This document shows, piece by piece, positions 18,800 through 29,336 of a stretch of DNA of 64,000 bases. Position 1 is the first letter of the stretch. Each line of letters opens with the position of its first letter. The notes beneath the pieces were generated by a model, which saw only the letters and a list, made by a program, of their open reading frames with translations, ran no database searches and was not told where the DNA came from. The DNA lies in NCBI GenBank assembly GCA_020073305.1, contig JAIQFK010000016.1, positions 62,001 to 126,000 of the forward strand, given 5' to 3'. The stretch is from Terriglobia bacterium. GTDB lineage: Bacteria; Acidobacteriota; Terriglobia; Bryobacterales; Bryobacteraceae. A program made the position numbers and the translations under genes.

Positions 18800-18819
18800 G
18801 GGCGAGGCATGCCTCGCCC
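18800..18819. repeat. Perfect 20-bp palindrome
   Basis: gggcgaggcatgcctcgccc is identical to its reverse complement; flanked by cccctacg/cgtagggg stem. Confidence 0.7.
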
Positions 18820-18865
18820 GCTGTTCGCGTCGCTTTCGAAATCGCCGGGTCAGCCTACTAGATTG

Positions 18866-19672
18866 TCATTTATCATCCAGCATCCTGTAGTCCACCAGCT
18901 CCACGCCGCTCTCCCCGAGTGCGCGGCGCGTTTCGGGCGCGGTGAGCGCAGCCAATTCCTGCTCGCGGCTTTCTTTGAGGCGCGTGCGCGCTGCACGTAG
19001 CTCATCGGTGGCGCGGCCGGGATGGCACATCAATTCCGTCGACCCCTCGGGCAACGCGCGGATCAGCGCCACCAGCTCGCGCGTGCGGAACCGTCCCGTA
19101 ATTTGAAATCCCGCGAAATGATCGGTGGTTCTGCAATGGTGTTGCTCGAGGACGCGATGAAAACGAGCGCGCACCACCGTGAGACTGTCGCTGGTGGCAC
19201 GCTTCAACCAGGGCGCGCCGCCCCTCGCCGCTGTAAGCGGAAGATCGAAAGGCCGCCGCACCCAGCGGATGCCGGACTCCTCGGCAATCCGCGCCACCGC
19301 CTCCAGCACCGGCGGCGCCAGGTGAGTGTGCTTGTGGGTGTCCAGGTGCGTGACCCGGATTCCCGCATCCCGAATGCGCTTCATCTGCGCCGACAGCTCC
19401 TCGTAGATGCGAAGCCGGCGCGCGGCGATCGCTCCCAGAAGCTGGGGAAGCCCCGCCGGCAATTCCTTGCCGGGAGTCGAGAGTGCCAGCCCGCCAATCA
19501 ACACCAGGTGCGCCCCCACGTCCAGCCGCGGGTTCTCGCGCGCCAGCCGCACGGCATCCTCAAAGGCCGCGCCATTGGCCATCAGCGTCGTGGCGGTCAA
19601 TATGCCGCGCTGGTGCGCTTCGATAATTCCCTGATTGACATCGCGCGTGAAGCCGAAATCATCGGCGTTCAC
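18866..19672 (-). CDS. YdjC/HpnK-like carbohydrate deacetylase
   Basis: NADDFGFTRDVNQGIIEAHQRGILTATTLM; THLDTHKHTHL; LMCHPGR motifs. Confidence 0.88.
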   Translation of the reverse strand: MNADDFGFTRDVNQGIIEAHQRGILTATTLMANGAAFEDAVRLARENPRLDVGAHLVLIGGLALSTPGKELPAGLPQLLGAIAARRLRIYEELSAQMKRIRDAGIRVTHLDTHKHTHLAPPVLEAVARIAEESGIRWVRRPFDLPLTAARGGAPWLKRATSDSLTVVRARFHRVLEQHHCRTTDHFAGFQITGRFRTRELVALIRALPEGSTELMCHPGRATDELRAARTRLKESREQELAALTAPETRRALGESGVELVDYRMLDDK

Positions 19673-19714
19673 GACCAGTTGTTTGGCGGAGCGCTCCAGA
19701 ATATCGGTCCTGCC

Positions 19715-20788
19715 TCAAAAAATCGCCAGCTTGATGCGCAGGAATTTCTTGGGGTTCGCCCGCATATCTTTGACAAACTGCCGCATCTCCACCGTGACGC
19801 CATTCAAGCTTTCATACAACTGCGGGTTCACCATGAGCTGCCCCAGCGTTCCCTGCCCGGCATTCAGCTTGTCAATGGTGGTGTCGACCTTGGCAAGGAG
19901 CTGGTTGATCTCGTTGTATAGGCGGTCGTCTTTCAGAAGCTTGCCCGCGCTGCCCTTGCCCGCCTGCAAATCGGTCAGCAACTGGTTGAATTGCGTAGTG
20001 GCGCTGCGCAGTTCATTGTAGAGCGCTTCGTCTTTGATGAGCTTGCCCGCCGTGCCGCGCCCCTGCTGAAGCTCCGTCAGGATGGCGTTGAGTTTGTCGA
20101 GCGTCGCGTGCACATCATTGGCCAGCGTGTCATCGTACAATAGCCGGCTGATGGTTCCCTTCCCCGAGCGCACATCGGTCAAGATCTGTTGCGTTTCCGC
20201 GATGGCGCTGTTCAGGCGCGAGTAGAGTTCCTCGTCCTTCAGGAACTTGCCGATATTGCCCTTGCCCGCCTCCACATCGTTCAGGATGGTGTTGGCGCGC
20301 CCCAGCAAGCCCTGTAGTTGCGCCAGCAGTCCGGCGCTCTGCGCCATCAGCTCCGGAATGTCCTGGTTGGGGACGCTGGCGATCTCGTCTCCGGGCTGCA
20401 CGTGATCGGCCTGCATTCCTTTGGTGATGTTGATGAATTTGTCTCCCAGCAGGTTGGAAGCCGAGATTCCGGCCCTGGAGTCTTTTGGAATCTCGGTGAG
20501 GAAGTCGTATCGGATTTCCATGTCGATTTCCACGATGCGGCGTGGGTCTTTCGCGCCCGACAGCTTCAACTGATCCACATCACCGACGGGAATGCCGTTC
20601 AGGCGCACCGGGGCGCCGTCCGCCATGCCGGAAGAATCGTCCATGAACGTGCGCAGTTGAAACGTGCGCCGGAACAGATTCTTGCTGCCCGTGAGCAGAA
20701 AAATCAGCACCGCCACGATAAGCATGGCGAGAATGGCCATGATGCCAACGCGAAGCTGTGCGAAGCTCACCTTTTTGGGATCGGCCAT
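19715..20788 (-). CDS. MlaD/MCE family lipid-transport protein
   Basis: N-terminal TM, FMDDSSGMADGAPVRLNGIPVGDVDQLKL MCE motif, coiled-coil-like repeats GKGNIGKFLKDEELY. Confidence 0.92.
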   Translation of the reverse strand: MADPKKVSFAQLRVGIMAILAMLIVAVLIFLLTGSKNLFRRTFQLRTFMDDSSGMADGAPVRLNGIPVGDVDQLKLSGAKDPRRIVEIDMEIRYDFLTEIPKDSRAGISASNLLGDKFINITKGMQADHVQPGDEIASVPNQDIPELMAQSAGLLAQLQGLLGRANTILNDVEAGKGNIGKFLKDEELYSRLNSAIAETQQILTDVRSGKGTISRLLYDDTLANDVHATLDKLNAILTELQQGRGTAGKLIKDEALYNELRSATTQFNQLLTDLQAGKGSAGKLLKDDRLYNEINQLLAKVDTTIDKLNAGQGTLGQLMVNPQLYESLNGVTVEMRQFVKDMRANPKKFLRIKLAIF

Positions 20789-20791
20789 CAG

Positions 20792-21622
20792 CTATCCGCC
20801 AGTCTGCCTTCGGAATTTGGAGATGTAGGGATCACCGGATGCTTCGAGCTCCGCTTGTGTGCCCTCAAATAAGAGCTTGCCTTCGCGCAACACCATGAAC
20901 TTTGTCCGCTGCTGGGGCTGGTGCCCGTTTCCTCGCGCCGGTACAAGCTGGCCATTGTCAGGATTGTATCGGAAATTAGCCACCAGGTTTCCGTCCTGAT
21001 AGCGATGTGTAACGATCAGCGTGGTGGTATCGCTCACATCCCGCTCCTTGATGATGAGGGCCACGATGGTGTGAGCGGTAATGGGGTCGAGCCCTGCCGT
21101 CGGAGAATCGTATAGCAATAGAGGTGGCTCGCTCACCACCGCCCGCGCAATCGCAGCTCGCCGCCGCATGCCGCCGGAAAGCTCGCTCGGAAATCGCGCC
21201 AGGGTCTGATCCAGCTCGACGAAATGCAGCGCTTCTTTCACCCTGCCCGCTACCTCGCCGGCCGGGCAATGGATGGCTTTCTGATTCATTAACGGGTAAG
21301 CCACGTTTTCCTCAATGGTCAGGGAATCGAAAAGCGCTCCCTCTTGAAACAGCATGCCAATCCTGCTGCGGATGTCGAAGAGCTGGTGTTCCGTGAGACG
21401 TGTGATGTTCTCTCCAAACAGGTACACGGACCCGGAATCGGGCCGGACCAAGCCCAGCGCCGTCTTGAGCAGCACCGTCTTTCCGCTGGCCGCGGCGCCC
21501 AGAATGATGCGCGCTTCACCCTCGCATACCTCAAACGACAGATCTTCCAGGGCCGGAACGCCGTCGAAAGACACGTGGACGTGCTCAAATCGCAGAATCG
21601 ATTTCGCGCCATTCGAGGGCAT
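20792..21622 (-). CDS. MlaF-like ABC transporter ATP-binding protein
   Basis: LGAAASGKTVLLK Walker A, LSGGMRRRAAIARA signature, LLYDSPTAGLDP Walker B region. Confidence 0.93.
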   Translation of the reverse strand: MPSNGAKSILRFEHVHVSFDGVPALEDLSFEVCEGEARIILGAAASGKTVLLKTALGLVRPDSGSVYLFGENITRLTEHQLFDIRSRIGMLFQEGALFDSLTIEENVAYPLMNQKAIHCPAGEVAGRVKEALHFVELDQTLARFPSELSGGMRRRAAIARAVVSEPPLLLYDSPTAGLDPITAHTIVALIIKERDVSDTTTLIVTHRYQDGNLVANFRYNPDNGQLVPARGNGHQPQQRTKFMVLREGKLLFEGTQAELEASGDPYISKFRRQTGG

Positions 21623-22425
21623 CAGGAGGAACTGACGAGCTGGCTGGTAAAGATGCGGGTCAGGAAGAAGGTGAGCACAAAGATCAGCACCGAGGCCAGG
21701 ACCACGGCCTGCGTGGTGGCCCGGCCCACACCCTGCGTCCCGCCCGTGGCCCGCAACCCGTAGTAGCAGCCCACTAGCGCCACTACAAACGCAAAAACGA
21801 ACGGCTTCAGCAGACCCTGTGCAAAATCATCCCATCCCAGCGCCTGCCACACGGTAGTCCAGTACCGGCGGCCATTGAGATCCACCAGCAGGACCGCAAC
21901 CACGTAGCCGCCGAACATGCCGACAAAATCGGCGATGACGGTGAGCAGCGGCAACACCACGCAAGTGGCAATCAGGCGAGGAGTCACCAGTTTCTGAATG
22001 GGATCGGTGCCCAGCGCGCGCATGGCGTCGATCTGCTCGGTCACTTTCATGGACCCGATTTCGCTGGCCATGCCGGAAGAGTTCCGCCCGGCCACCATGA
22101 GTGCCGTCAGCGCCGGACCCAGCTCGCGCACCAGGGTGAGGGAAACGGCGGTGCCCACCTGCCCCTGTTGTCCCCAGCGGGCCAAGGCACGCGCCAGCTG
22201 CAGCGTCATCACCGCGCCGCTGAAAAACCCGGTCAGGATCACAATGAGCAGACTGCCTACGCCGATGCTGTCCATCTGCAGGATGATGTCGTCGGTGTAG
22301 TGCGGTTCCCGAAAGACGTTTCGGAGTGCTCTGCCGGTGAGTACATAGAATTCTTGAACCGCCAGAATGACTGAGACTATAACGCTCGGCAAGTCGGAGC
22401 CACCTCGTCCACACGATGCTACCAT
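21622..22425 (-). CDS. MlaE-like ABC transporter permease
   Basis: SIGVGSLLIVILTGFFSGAVMTLQLA ... LVRELGPALTALMVAGRNSSGMASEIGSMKVTEQIDAMRALG. Confidence 0.93.
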   Translation of the reverse strand: MVASCGRGGSDLPSVIVSVILAVQEFYVLTGRALRNVFREPHYTDDIILQMDSIGVGSLLIVILTGFFSGAVMTLQLARALARWGQQGQVGTAVSLTLVRELGPALTALMVAGRNSSGMASEIGSMKVTEQIDAMRALGTDPIQKLVTPRLIATCVVLPLLTVIADFVGMFGGYVVAVLLVDLNGRRYWTTVWQALGWDDFAQGLLKPFVFAFVVALVGCYYGLRATGGTQGVGRATTQAVVLASVLIFVLTFFLTRIFTSQLVSSS

Positions 22426-22436
22426 ACAACTAAATT

Positions 22437-23399
22437 ATGAAAGGACTTACGGACATTACGGGCATCCGCGTGGGGCATGCGTCGGACTACGAAGCGCTCA
22501 CCGGCTGCAGCGTGATTCTGTGCGAGGCCGGCGCCGTGGGCGGTGTAGATATCCGGGGCGCCGCCACTGGGACCGAGGAAATCGATGTGCTGCGTCCGGA
22601 GCATGTCACCGATCGCGTGCATGCGGTCGTGCTGGCCGGTGGCAGTGCGTTTGGGCTCGAAGCCGCGTCGGGCGTGCGGCGCTTTCTGGAGCACCGCGGC
22701 GTCGGGTTTCAGACCGGGGCGGCTGTAGTCCCCATCGTGCCCTGTGCAATTCTGTACGATCTCGCCATCGGCAAGCCCAATGTACGTCCCACTCGCGAGA
22801 TGGGGGAAGCGGCAGCGGCGGCAGCCACCACCGAGGGCGTGAAGTCGGGAGCCATGGGTGCAGGGACCGGCGCCACTGTGGGCAAGATCTTCGGGATGGG
22901 GCAGGCCATGAAGAGCGGCATCGGCTCGGTAACCGTGAACCTGACCGATACGGTGCGCGTGGCCGCCCTGGTCGCGGTCAACTGTTTCGGCGACGTGCGT
23001 GACCCGGAAACGGGCCGGTTGATCGCCGGGGCGCGCCGCACCGGCAACAGCATGGAACTTGCTGATACGGAAGCGGCCATGAAACGCGGCGCCAGCCGCG
23101 ACTGGGGCCGGCAAAACACCACGCTGGCCGTTGTGGCGACGAACGCCAGGCTCTCAAAGGTCGGCGCCACCCGTCTGGCCGAGATGGCCAATCTCGGCAT
23201 GGCGCGAACCATCTTCCCGGTCCACACCAGCTTTGATGGCGACCTGTGCATTGCCCTCTCTCTGGGCAATGAGACCGCCGAGCTGAATACGCTGGGGGTG
23301 GCCGCGGCCGAAGCGGTCGCGAAATCCATCGTGCTCGCGGTCAAGAATGCCCCCACCTTAGGCGGCGTGCCGGGGCTGGCCGGTCCCAAAAAAAGTTGA
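22437..23399 (+). CDS. P1 family peptidase (DmpA-like aminopeptidase)
   Basis: MKGLTDITGIRVGHASDYEALTGCSVILCE; GGSAFGLEAASGVRRFLE; NTTLAVVATNA. Confidence 0.9.
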   Translation: MKGLTDITGIRVGHASDYEALTGCSVILCEAGAVGGVDIRGAATGTEEIDVLRPEHVTDRVHAVVLAGGSAFGLEAASGVRRFLEHRGVGFQTGAAVVPIVPCAILYDLAIGKPNVRPTREMGEAAAAAATTEGVKSGAMGAGTGATVGKIFGMGQAMKSGIGSVTVNLTDTVRVAALVAVNCFGDVRDPETGRLIAGARRTGNSMELADTEAAMKRGASRDWGRQNTTLAVVATNARLSKVGATRLAEMANLGMARTIFPVHTSFDGDLCIALSLGNETAELNTLGVAAAEAVAKSIVLAVKNAPTLGGVPGLAGPKKS

Positions 23400-23441
23400 G
23401 AATAAGTCCGCACCAGGGCGACTACCTTCGTTCCATTCCAA

Positions 23442-23918
23442 ATGCTGAAAAGAGTTCTCGCCCTTGTTCGCGCTAGTGATGAGAATGCGCTCGCGGAGTG
23501 GATGCAAGCTTTTCTTCCCGGCGCGTGCTTCCTGATTCGACGCCGTCTGGGTAAGGCCGATGTCGAACGGGAAGCGCGATCGGTGCTGGAGACCGCGCTC
23601 GCCGCGACGCAGGCGGATGTTTCGGTGACGGCGGAACAGTTACCGGGCATGGTCCGGCAACTGATTTATCAGCAGTTTCCCGCCGAAACCAGTCCAGCCG
23701 AATGCACCGATGCCACGAGGGTCAAAGCAGCGAAAAGGGCCCTCAGCAAGCTGTCGCCGGTGGAGAGAGACGCTCTTAGAAGATGTTACGTGTTGGGCGA
23801 GGCTCCTGAGGCCTTTTTAAGTGGATTAAAACTAACCATTGACGAGTTCCGGGATATCCAAACCCGGGCCAGGGCCGAATTCAGTGCAGGAGAATCGAAA
23901 GAGGCAAGTGTTGCATAA
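23442..23918 (+). CDS. Sigma-70 family (ECF-like) sigma factor, divergent
   Basis: LSKLSPVERDALRRCYVLGEAPEAFLSGLKLTIDEFRDIQTRAR region 4-like. Confidence 0.55.
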   Translation: MLKRVLALVRASDENALAEWMQAFLPGACFLIRRRLGKADVEREARSVLETALAATQADVSVTAEQLPGMVRQLIYQQFPAETSPAECTDATRVKAAKRALSKLSPVERDALRRCYVLGEAPEAFLSGLKLTIDEFRDIQTRARAEFSAGESKEASVA

Positions 23919-24016
23919 CTGAATTGCCATGAGAGTCCTTCCCCCTCGTCCCACTCTATTAGTGAGCCAAGGGATCCATTACCTCCCCCAAGCCGAAAAA
24001 GGTAAAGGTTTGAGCC

Positions 24017-24259
24017 ATGGAATTCATCAATAGTCACCCAAGCGAGGAAGTTCTGGAACGGTATTTGTTTGAATCACTGGCCACGCAGGAAGTCGAGGGC
24101 GTGGAAGAACATCTACTGGTGTGCCATTCCTGTATTGCATCCGCGGAACAAATCCTGGCTTTTGTGAACTCGTTACGGACCACGCTCGGCGAGAAACCCA
24201 AGGTGCGCCGAGCAAGCAGCGCCGGGCTGGATCGCGAAACGGAAAGCTCTTTTTCTTAA
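24017..24259 (+). CDS. Zinc-finger anti-sigma-like protein
   Basis: LERYLFESLATQEVEGVEEHLLVCHSCIASAEQ (H-x3-C-x2-C pattern). Confidence 0.65.
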   Translation: MEFINSHPSEEVLERYLFESLATQEVEGVEEHLLVCHSCIASAEQILAFVNSLRTTLGEKPKVRRASSAGLDRETESSFS

Positions 24260-24337
24260 GCCGCTTAGACACGCAGTTAACCTTTCGCAATATTGCCGGG
24301 ACGGTTCGGGCGAGCGATCCTCAGCCAAGGAGGTATC

Positions 24338-25357
24338 GTGGCCGTCCCAAGGAAACTGCTCAGTGTCTCTCTGGTGTTCAGCGCGCTCGCCTGCGCCGCC
24401 GATCCCGCACTTCTCAATCTGGTGATGCCGGAAGCCCGGATTTTTGCCGGCGTAAACGTCGAACGAATCCTCGCGTCGCCGATCGGCAAGCAGCTCGACT
24501 CAAAGATTCAGGACGGGGCTCCACAACTCCAGCAAATTCTCAACGCAACGGGATTCGACTTAAGACGGGACCTCAAGGAGATTCTGATCGCGGCCACCGG
24601 CCAGGGACAAAACGGACCCAGCCTGATCCTGGTGCGGGGGTCCTTCGATGCCGCGAAGCTGGGTTCGTTCCTCAGCGGCTCCGGGCAGAAGACGATCCAC
24701 TACGAGGGTGTAGAGATCCTGGCCAATCCCGCACAGAAGTCGGGCTCCCTGGCAATTTTGGATAACAACATTGCGGTTGGCGGCGAGCTGGATCAGGTAC
24801 GCGCCGCCATCCAACGCCGCAAGCGTGGGACGGTGCTCCCGGCGGAAGTGGTAGGTCGAATCGCCGCGCTCAGCGAGCGTTACGACATCTGGTTTCAGTC
24901 CACTGGTCCGGTGATGGCGCCGGACGCGAAGATTTCCGACGCGAAGTTTCAGCAGGCCGGCGATTTGCTCAAAACCATCCAGCAGGTAAGCGGAGGAGTG
25001 AAGTTCAGCGCCGGCGTGGACCTGGCGGCGGAAGTGGTGACGCACAACGAGAAGGAAGCAGCCAGTGTTCTGGGCGCGCTGCAACTCCTGACCGGCTTTC
25101 TGACGATGAACCAGCAAGGTCCAAACGCGCTGAAGCCGGATGCTCTCAAGCTCACCGCCGAAGGGAAAACGGTGCGGCTGGCCCTCAGCATCACCGAGGA
25201 ACAGATACAGCAAGCGTATGCGGCGCAGCAGGCGCGCCTCAAGCAGGGCGCGGATCCCACTTTCAGCGCTCCGCAACCGCGGCCGGCCGACACGGGCCTG
25301 GTGATCCAGGGGTCTGGCAGCGATATGGGGACGGTGCATCTGCCTCCCTCCAACTAG
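24338..25357 (+). CDS. Hypothetical exported protein
   Basis: GTG start preceded by aaggagg; signal-like VAVPRKLLSVSLVFSALACAA. Confidence 0.75.
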   Translation: MAVPRKLLSVSLVFSALACAADPALLNLVMPEARIFAGVNVERILASPIGKQLDSKIQDGAPQLQQILNATGFDLRRDLKEILIAATGQGQNGPSLILVRGSFDAAKLGSFLSGSGQKTIHYEGVEILANPAQKSGSLAILDNNIAVGGELDQVRAAIQRRKRGTVLPAEVVGRIAALSERYDIWFQSTGPVMAPDAKISDAKFQQAGDLLKTIQQVSGGVKFSAGVDLAAEVVTHNEKEAASVLGALQLLTGFLTMNQQGPNALKPDALKLTAEGKTVRLALSITEEQIQQAYAAQQARLKQGADPTFSAPQPRPADTGLVIQGSGSDMGTVHLPPSN

Positions 25358-25398
25358 ACCAGCCATCCATCCAAAATCTGCGACATAATAACGGGTCA

Positions 25399-26388
25399 AT
25401 GTGTAGAATCTTCGTGGTCGCATTGTCTCTCTCGTGGGTCGCTATGGCAGCCGTCCAAATTGAAAAGGTCAGTTATCAAGGCTGGCCGAACTGTTATCGC
25501 ATTTCGAACGGTGAGGTCGAGGTGATCATCACCAGCGACATCGGCCCGCGCATCATGCGCTACGCCTTTACGGGCGGGCAGAACGTCTTCAAGGAATTTC
25601 CGGAGGGACTTGGCAAATCGGGCGAGCCGGCGTGGCAGCCTCGAGGGGGACACCGCATCTGGTTCGCGCCCGAGGACCGGGTGCTGACTTACGCGCCCGA
25701 CAATGGGCCGGTGCACATTTCCGTGAAGGGCGGCGTATTGGAAGCCACCGAACCCACCGAGCCGCTCACTGGCCTGGAAAAACAGATCGCGGTGAAAATG
25801 GCGGCCAGCGGAACCGGCGTCGAGGTGCTGCACCGGATTCGCAACACCAACAACCATGCCATGGAGCTGGCGCCCTGGGCATTATCGATGATGGCGCAGG
25901 GTGGCGTGGGGATTCATGGATTTCCTCCGCGCGGCACGCATCCGGAAGTTCTGGCTCCTACCAATCCGCTGGTCATGTGGGCCTTCAGCGACCTCAGCGA
26001 CAAACGCTGGCAGTTCACCAAGAAATATCTGATTCTGCGACAGGACCCCGACAACCACGGCCAGCCGCAGAAGCTGGGAACGTTCAACGCGCACACGTGG
26101 GCGGCATACCTGCTAGGCACGGACCTTTTCATCAAACAGTTTGAGGCGGACCCCAAGGGGACCTACCCGGATCGGGGCTGCTCGTTTGAGACCTTCACCA
26201 GCGCCGATTTTTTGGAGCAGGAGACGCTGGGGCCGCTGACCAAGCTGGCTCCCGGAAAATCCGTTCAACACACGGAGCGATGGACCCTGCACCACGGCAT
26301 CCACATCCGCGAATGGACGGATGCGGAGCTGGATCGCGTGCTGCTGCCGCTGGTGGCTTCAGGATCGGAGCGCGGGAAGGGCGAGTAG
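25399..26388 (+). CDS. Exported DUF4380/galactose-mutarotase-like protein
   Basis: Signal peptide; YRISNGEVEVIITSDIGPRIMRY...GGHRIWFAPED. Confidence 0.7.
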   Translation: MCRIFVVALSLSWVAMAAVQIEKVSYQGWPNCYRISNGEVEVIITSDIGPRIMRYAFTGGQNVFKEFPEGLGKSGEPAWQPRGGHRIWFAPEDRVLTYAPDNGPVHISVKGGVLEATEPTEPLTGLEKQIAVKMAASGTGVEVLHRIRNTNNHAMELAPWALSMMAQGGVGIHGFPPRGTHPEVLAPTNPLVMWAFSDLSDKRWQFTKKYLILRQDPDNHGQPQKLGTFNAHTWAAYLLGTDLFIKQFEADPKGTYPDRGCSFETFTSADFLEQETLGPLTKLAPGKSVQHTERWTLHHGIHIREWTDAELDRVLLPLVASGSERGKGE

Positions 26389-26565
26389 TGGCACGCTGAG
26401 CGCCGTCGAGGCGTGCGGCCTCAATCCGACGGCGGCCTCACCCGAGGAATAGCCTCACACAGAAGCATCTGATGGGACTCGCGTCCACAAGGACGGGCGC
26501 CAAATCGAGACCGCGAAAGATCTGCTGTATCGGTCACGATATTGGTCGAGCCACGGCAGCCAGGT

Positions 26566-29336
26566 CTATTCGGCCCGCAGTGCTTCTAATGGCGAAATCA
26601 GACTCGCTCGCAACGCTGGAATCAAAGAGGCGATCAGCGCTGAGAACCCGAGTGCCAGAACTGCAACCAAAGTTACCAGGGGGTCATAAGCGCTCATTCC
26701 GTAGAGTTGGCTGCCCAGGAAGCGTCCGGTTGCTAGAGTTAACGGCAACCCCAACAGTAGTCCAAACACGATCAGCCCGAAGGCGCCCCGGAGTACCAGC
26801 GCAACAACGTGACCGCGATCAGCACCAAGCGCCATACGCACGCCGATCTCGCTGGTGCGGCGCCCGGCGTTGTAGGCCGTAACTCCATACAGCCCGATGG
26901 AAGCCAAGACAAGCGAGAGAACTCCGAAGAACGAGGTGAGTCGTGCAATCAACCGCTGCTGCGTGAACCGACCGGCTACCTGCTCTTTCAGAGTGCGAAT
27001 CGAAAGGATCGGCAGATTGGCATCCACCGAAGCCATGGCTTGGCGCACCTGGGCATCGGACAGGCTGGCTCTCGGCTTGGTAACGATGACAATGTCATGC
27101 AGGAAATGCGAACCCGGATTGATGTCGTTCAACTTGGCCTTCGACGCAAAGTCGTGTTGCGCTTCAGGCAAGAAAAAGAACGGGCCAATCGGCTTATCGA
27201 GGGCGGAATCCAGATAGCGGGCGTCTTTCGCAATGCCGACAATCTCGTAGTCGCGTTCAGATCCGGCCTCGTGCTGGCCGAAGTGCTTTCCCATAGGATC
27301 TTCATTCTTGAAAAATTTCCGCGCAAACGCCTCATTGATGACTGCCACGTGCGGTGAAGTCGCCGTATCCTGCGCGGAAATGCCGCGCCCTCGAGTGATC
27401 GGATTGCCGATGACTTCAAAATATCCCGTTGTGACTCGATCCCAAGAAGCGAAAACGTCATCGTTAGGTCCGGGAGCCGGATGTCCATCCACCCAGACTC
27501 CACCGCCCCAATTGTTGCCGCCGAGTGGTGAGTATATGCAGAGAGCCACTGCCGAGACACCCGGAATGCTTGCCATTGAATCGTGAATGCGCTGGTAAAG
27601 CGGCGTGAGTTGCTCTAGCCCGTAGCCCGCAAGCCTTGGATCAAAGTGCACTATGAGGCGCCGATCTTGCTCAAATCCGAAATCCTGATTTTCGAGACGG
27701 TGGAGAGCCGCCGTGAGCAGTCCCGACGCTGATAACAAAACGAGCGAGAGTGCAGCCTGGAACACTACGAGCGTCTTCCGCGGGATCGAGCCGGTGCGTG
27801 CCGTGGAGCGATTGGCTCCCCGAAGGGCTTCCATGGGATCTACGCGCGTGGCCATCCATGCGGGGGGATGCCGAAGGCAACTCCCGTGATCAACGAAACG
27901 CCGAATGCAAACAGCAGCACCGAGATTGATGGCGATGCGCTGATGGGTACACCTGCCAAGCCGCCAACCGGAGGGAAAGCAAAATACAAGATAAGGCGCG
28001 TGCCTGCAAATGCGATCACCAAACCCGCCGCGCCACCCAACAGCGAGAGCAAAATGCTCTCGGTGAGGGCCTGCCTCACCAGTCGCGACGCTTGCGCCCC
28101 CAGTGCCATGCTCAACGATGTCTGCCGCCGCCGCTGCATGCCGCGAACGAGCATGAGATTGGCCACGTTCGCGCAGACAATGAGGAGCACACATGCTGAA
28201 ACCACTATCAGGATCTGAAGCCAGTGCTCATATTGTTCGCGCATGCTGGTGATGCCGGCTCCTCCGGGCATCAGAAAGAGCGACTGCTCGGGAAATTTCG
28301 CGCGATCGTTGGCGGTCATCTCACCCCAGTGCGAGCGCAGCCACTGCTTGAGTTCCACGCGCATTTCAGCCTCTATGGAGGCGGGCTTTGCGCCCGGCTG
28401 GATGCGGCCGATCAGGTCTAACCAGTGGGTGCCGGGATTGTTAATATCGGTATCTTCGGTGGCCAAGGGCAGAAAGAAGTCAGGCGGAGTGTCGCGTAGC
28501 GTGTCGCCAAAGAAGCCCGGAGGAGTGATTCCCACCACGGTAAACGGCTTGTCATCCAGGTTGAAGACACTGCCGATGACGGACGGATCCGATGCATACC
28601 TCTGCTGCCATAAGCGATAGCTTATCACAGCGACCGGCGGAGCGCCCACTCGATCATCGCTGGCGGTAAGCACCCGTCCGGCACACGCTCTGATGCCGAA
28701 CATGGTGAAGTAATTGCCTGAAACGCGTTCGCCGGGATAACCTTGGGCAGCCTCTGAGCCACCTGAGCGCCGGGCACCAAACAGATCTTCGCTTGCCTGG
28801 AATGCGGCTAATTCCGCAAATCCTTGGGTGTGGTCCCTGAAGTATTTATACAAATCGTACGAGACCAGGGAGAACTCATTCTCTTGACTGTACCCGCCCC
28901 AGTAGCAGCAACGCGATTCTTTGCCCAGTCGGTATAATTCGCCGGGCTTCGCTACGGCCAGCGTCTTCAGTATTACTGCATGCGCCAAAGTAAAAATGGA
29001 AGTAGTCGCGCCAATGCCCAGGGCCAGCGTCAGCACGGTCGTAATCGTGAACGCCGGGGCATTCCGCAAACGCCGCAGCGCGTGACGCGAATCTTGTATC
29101 AGTGTTTCGAGAAACGGGAGCCCTTTCTGATCCCGATAGTCCTCCCGGATTGCTTCCACCGCTCCAAACTTCAGCACGGCCTGACGCCGCGCCTCGACAG
29201 GTGATAAACCCGCGCGAACATTTTCCGCCGTCTGCAGAGCGAGATGTTCTTCAATCTCCGCCCGCAATCGCTCTTCGTCTTGCTGCGTTTTCGCCCACGA
29301 GCCCAGCCGCTTGACGAATCGCCTTAGGGCTCTCAC
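26566..29336 (-). pseudogene. ADOP-type (Acidobacterial duplicated orphan permease) ABC permease with a -1 frameshift near 27861
   Basis: ORFs 27840..29396 and 26566..28194 form one permease; one extra C in the C6 tract (G6 on + strand, 27862-27867) restores ...FGIPPAWMATRVDPMEALRGANRST... Confidence 0.85.

Noticed and set aside
27840-28194. Two separate overlapping permease genes
   Set aside because: The overlap is explained by a one-base frameshift in a single gene.
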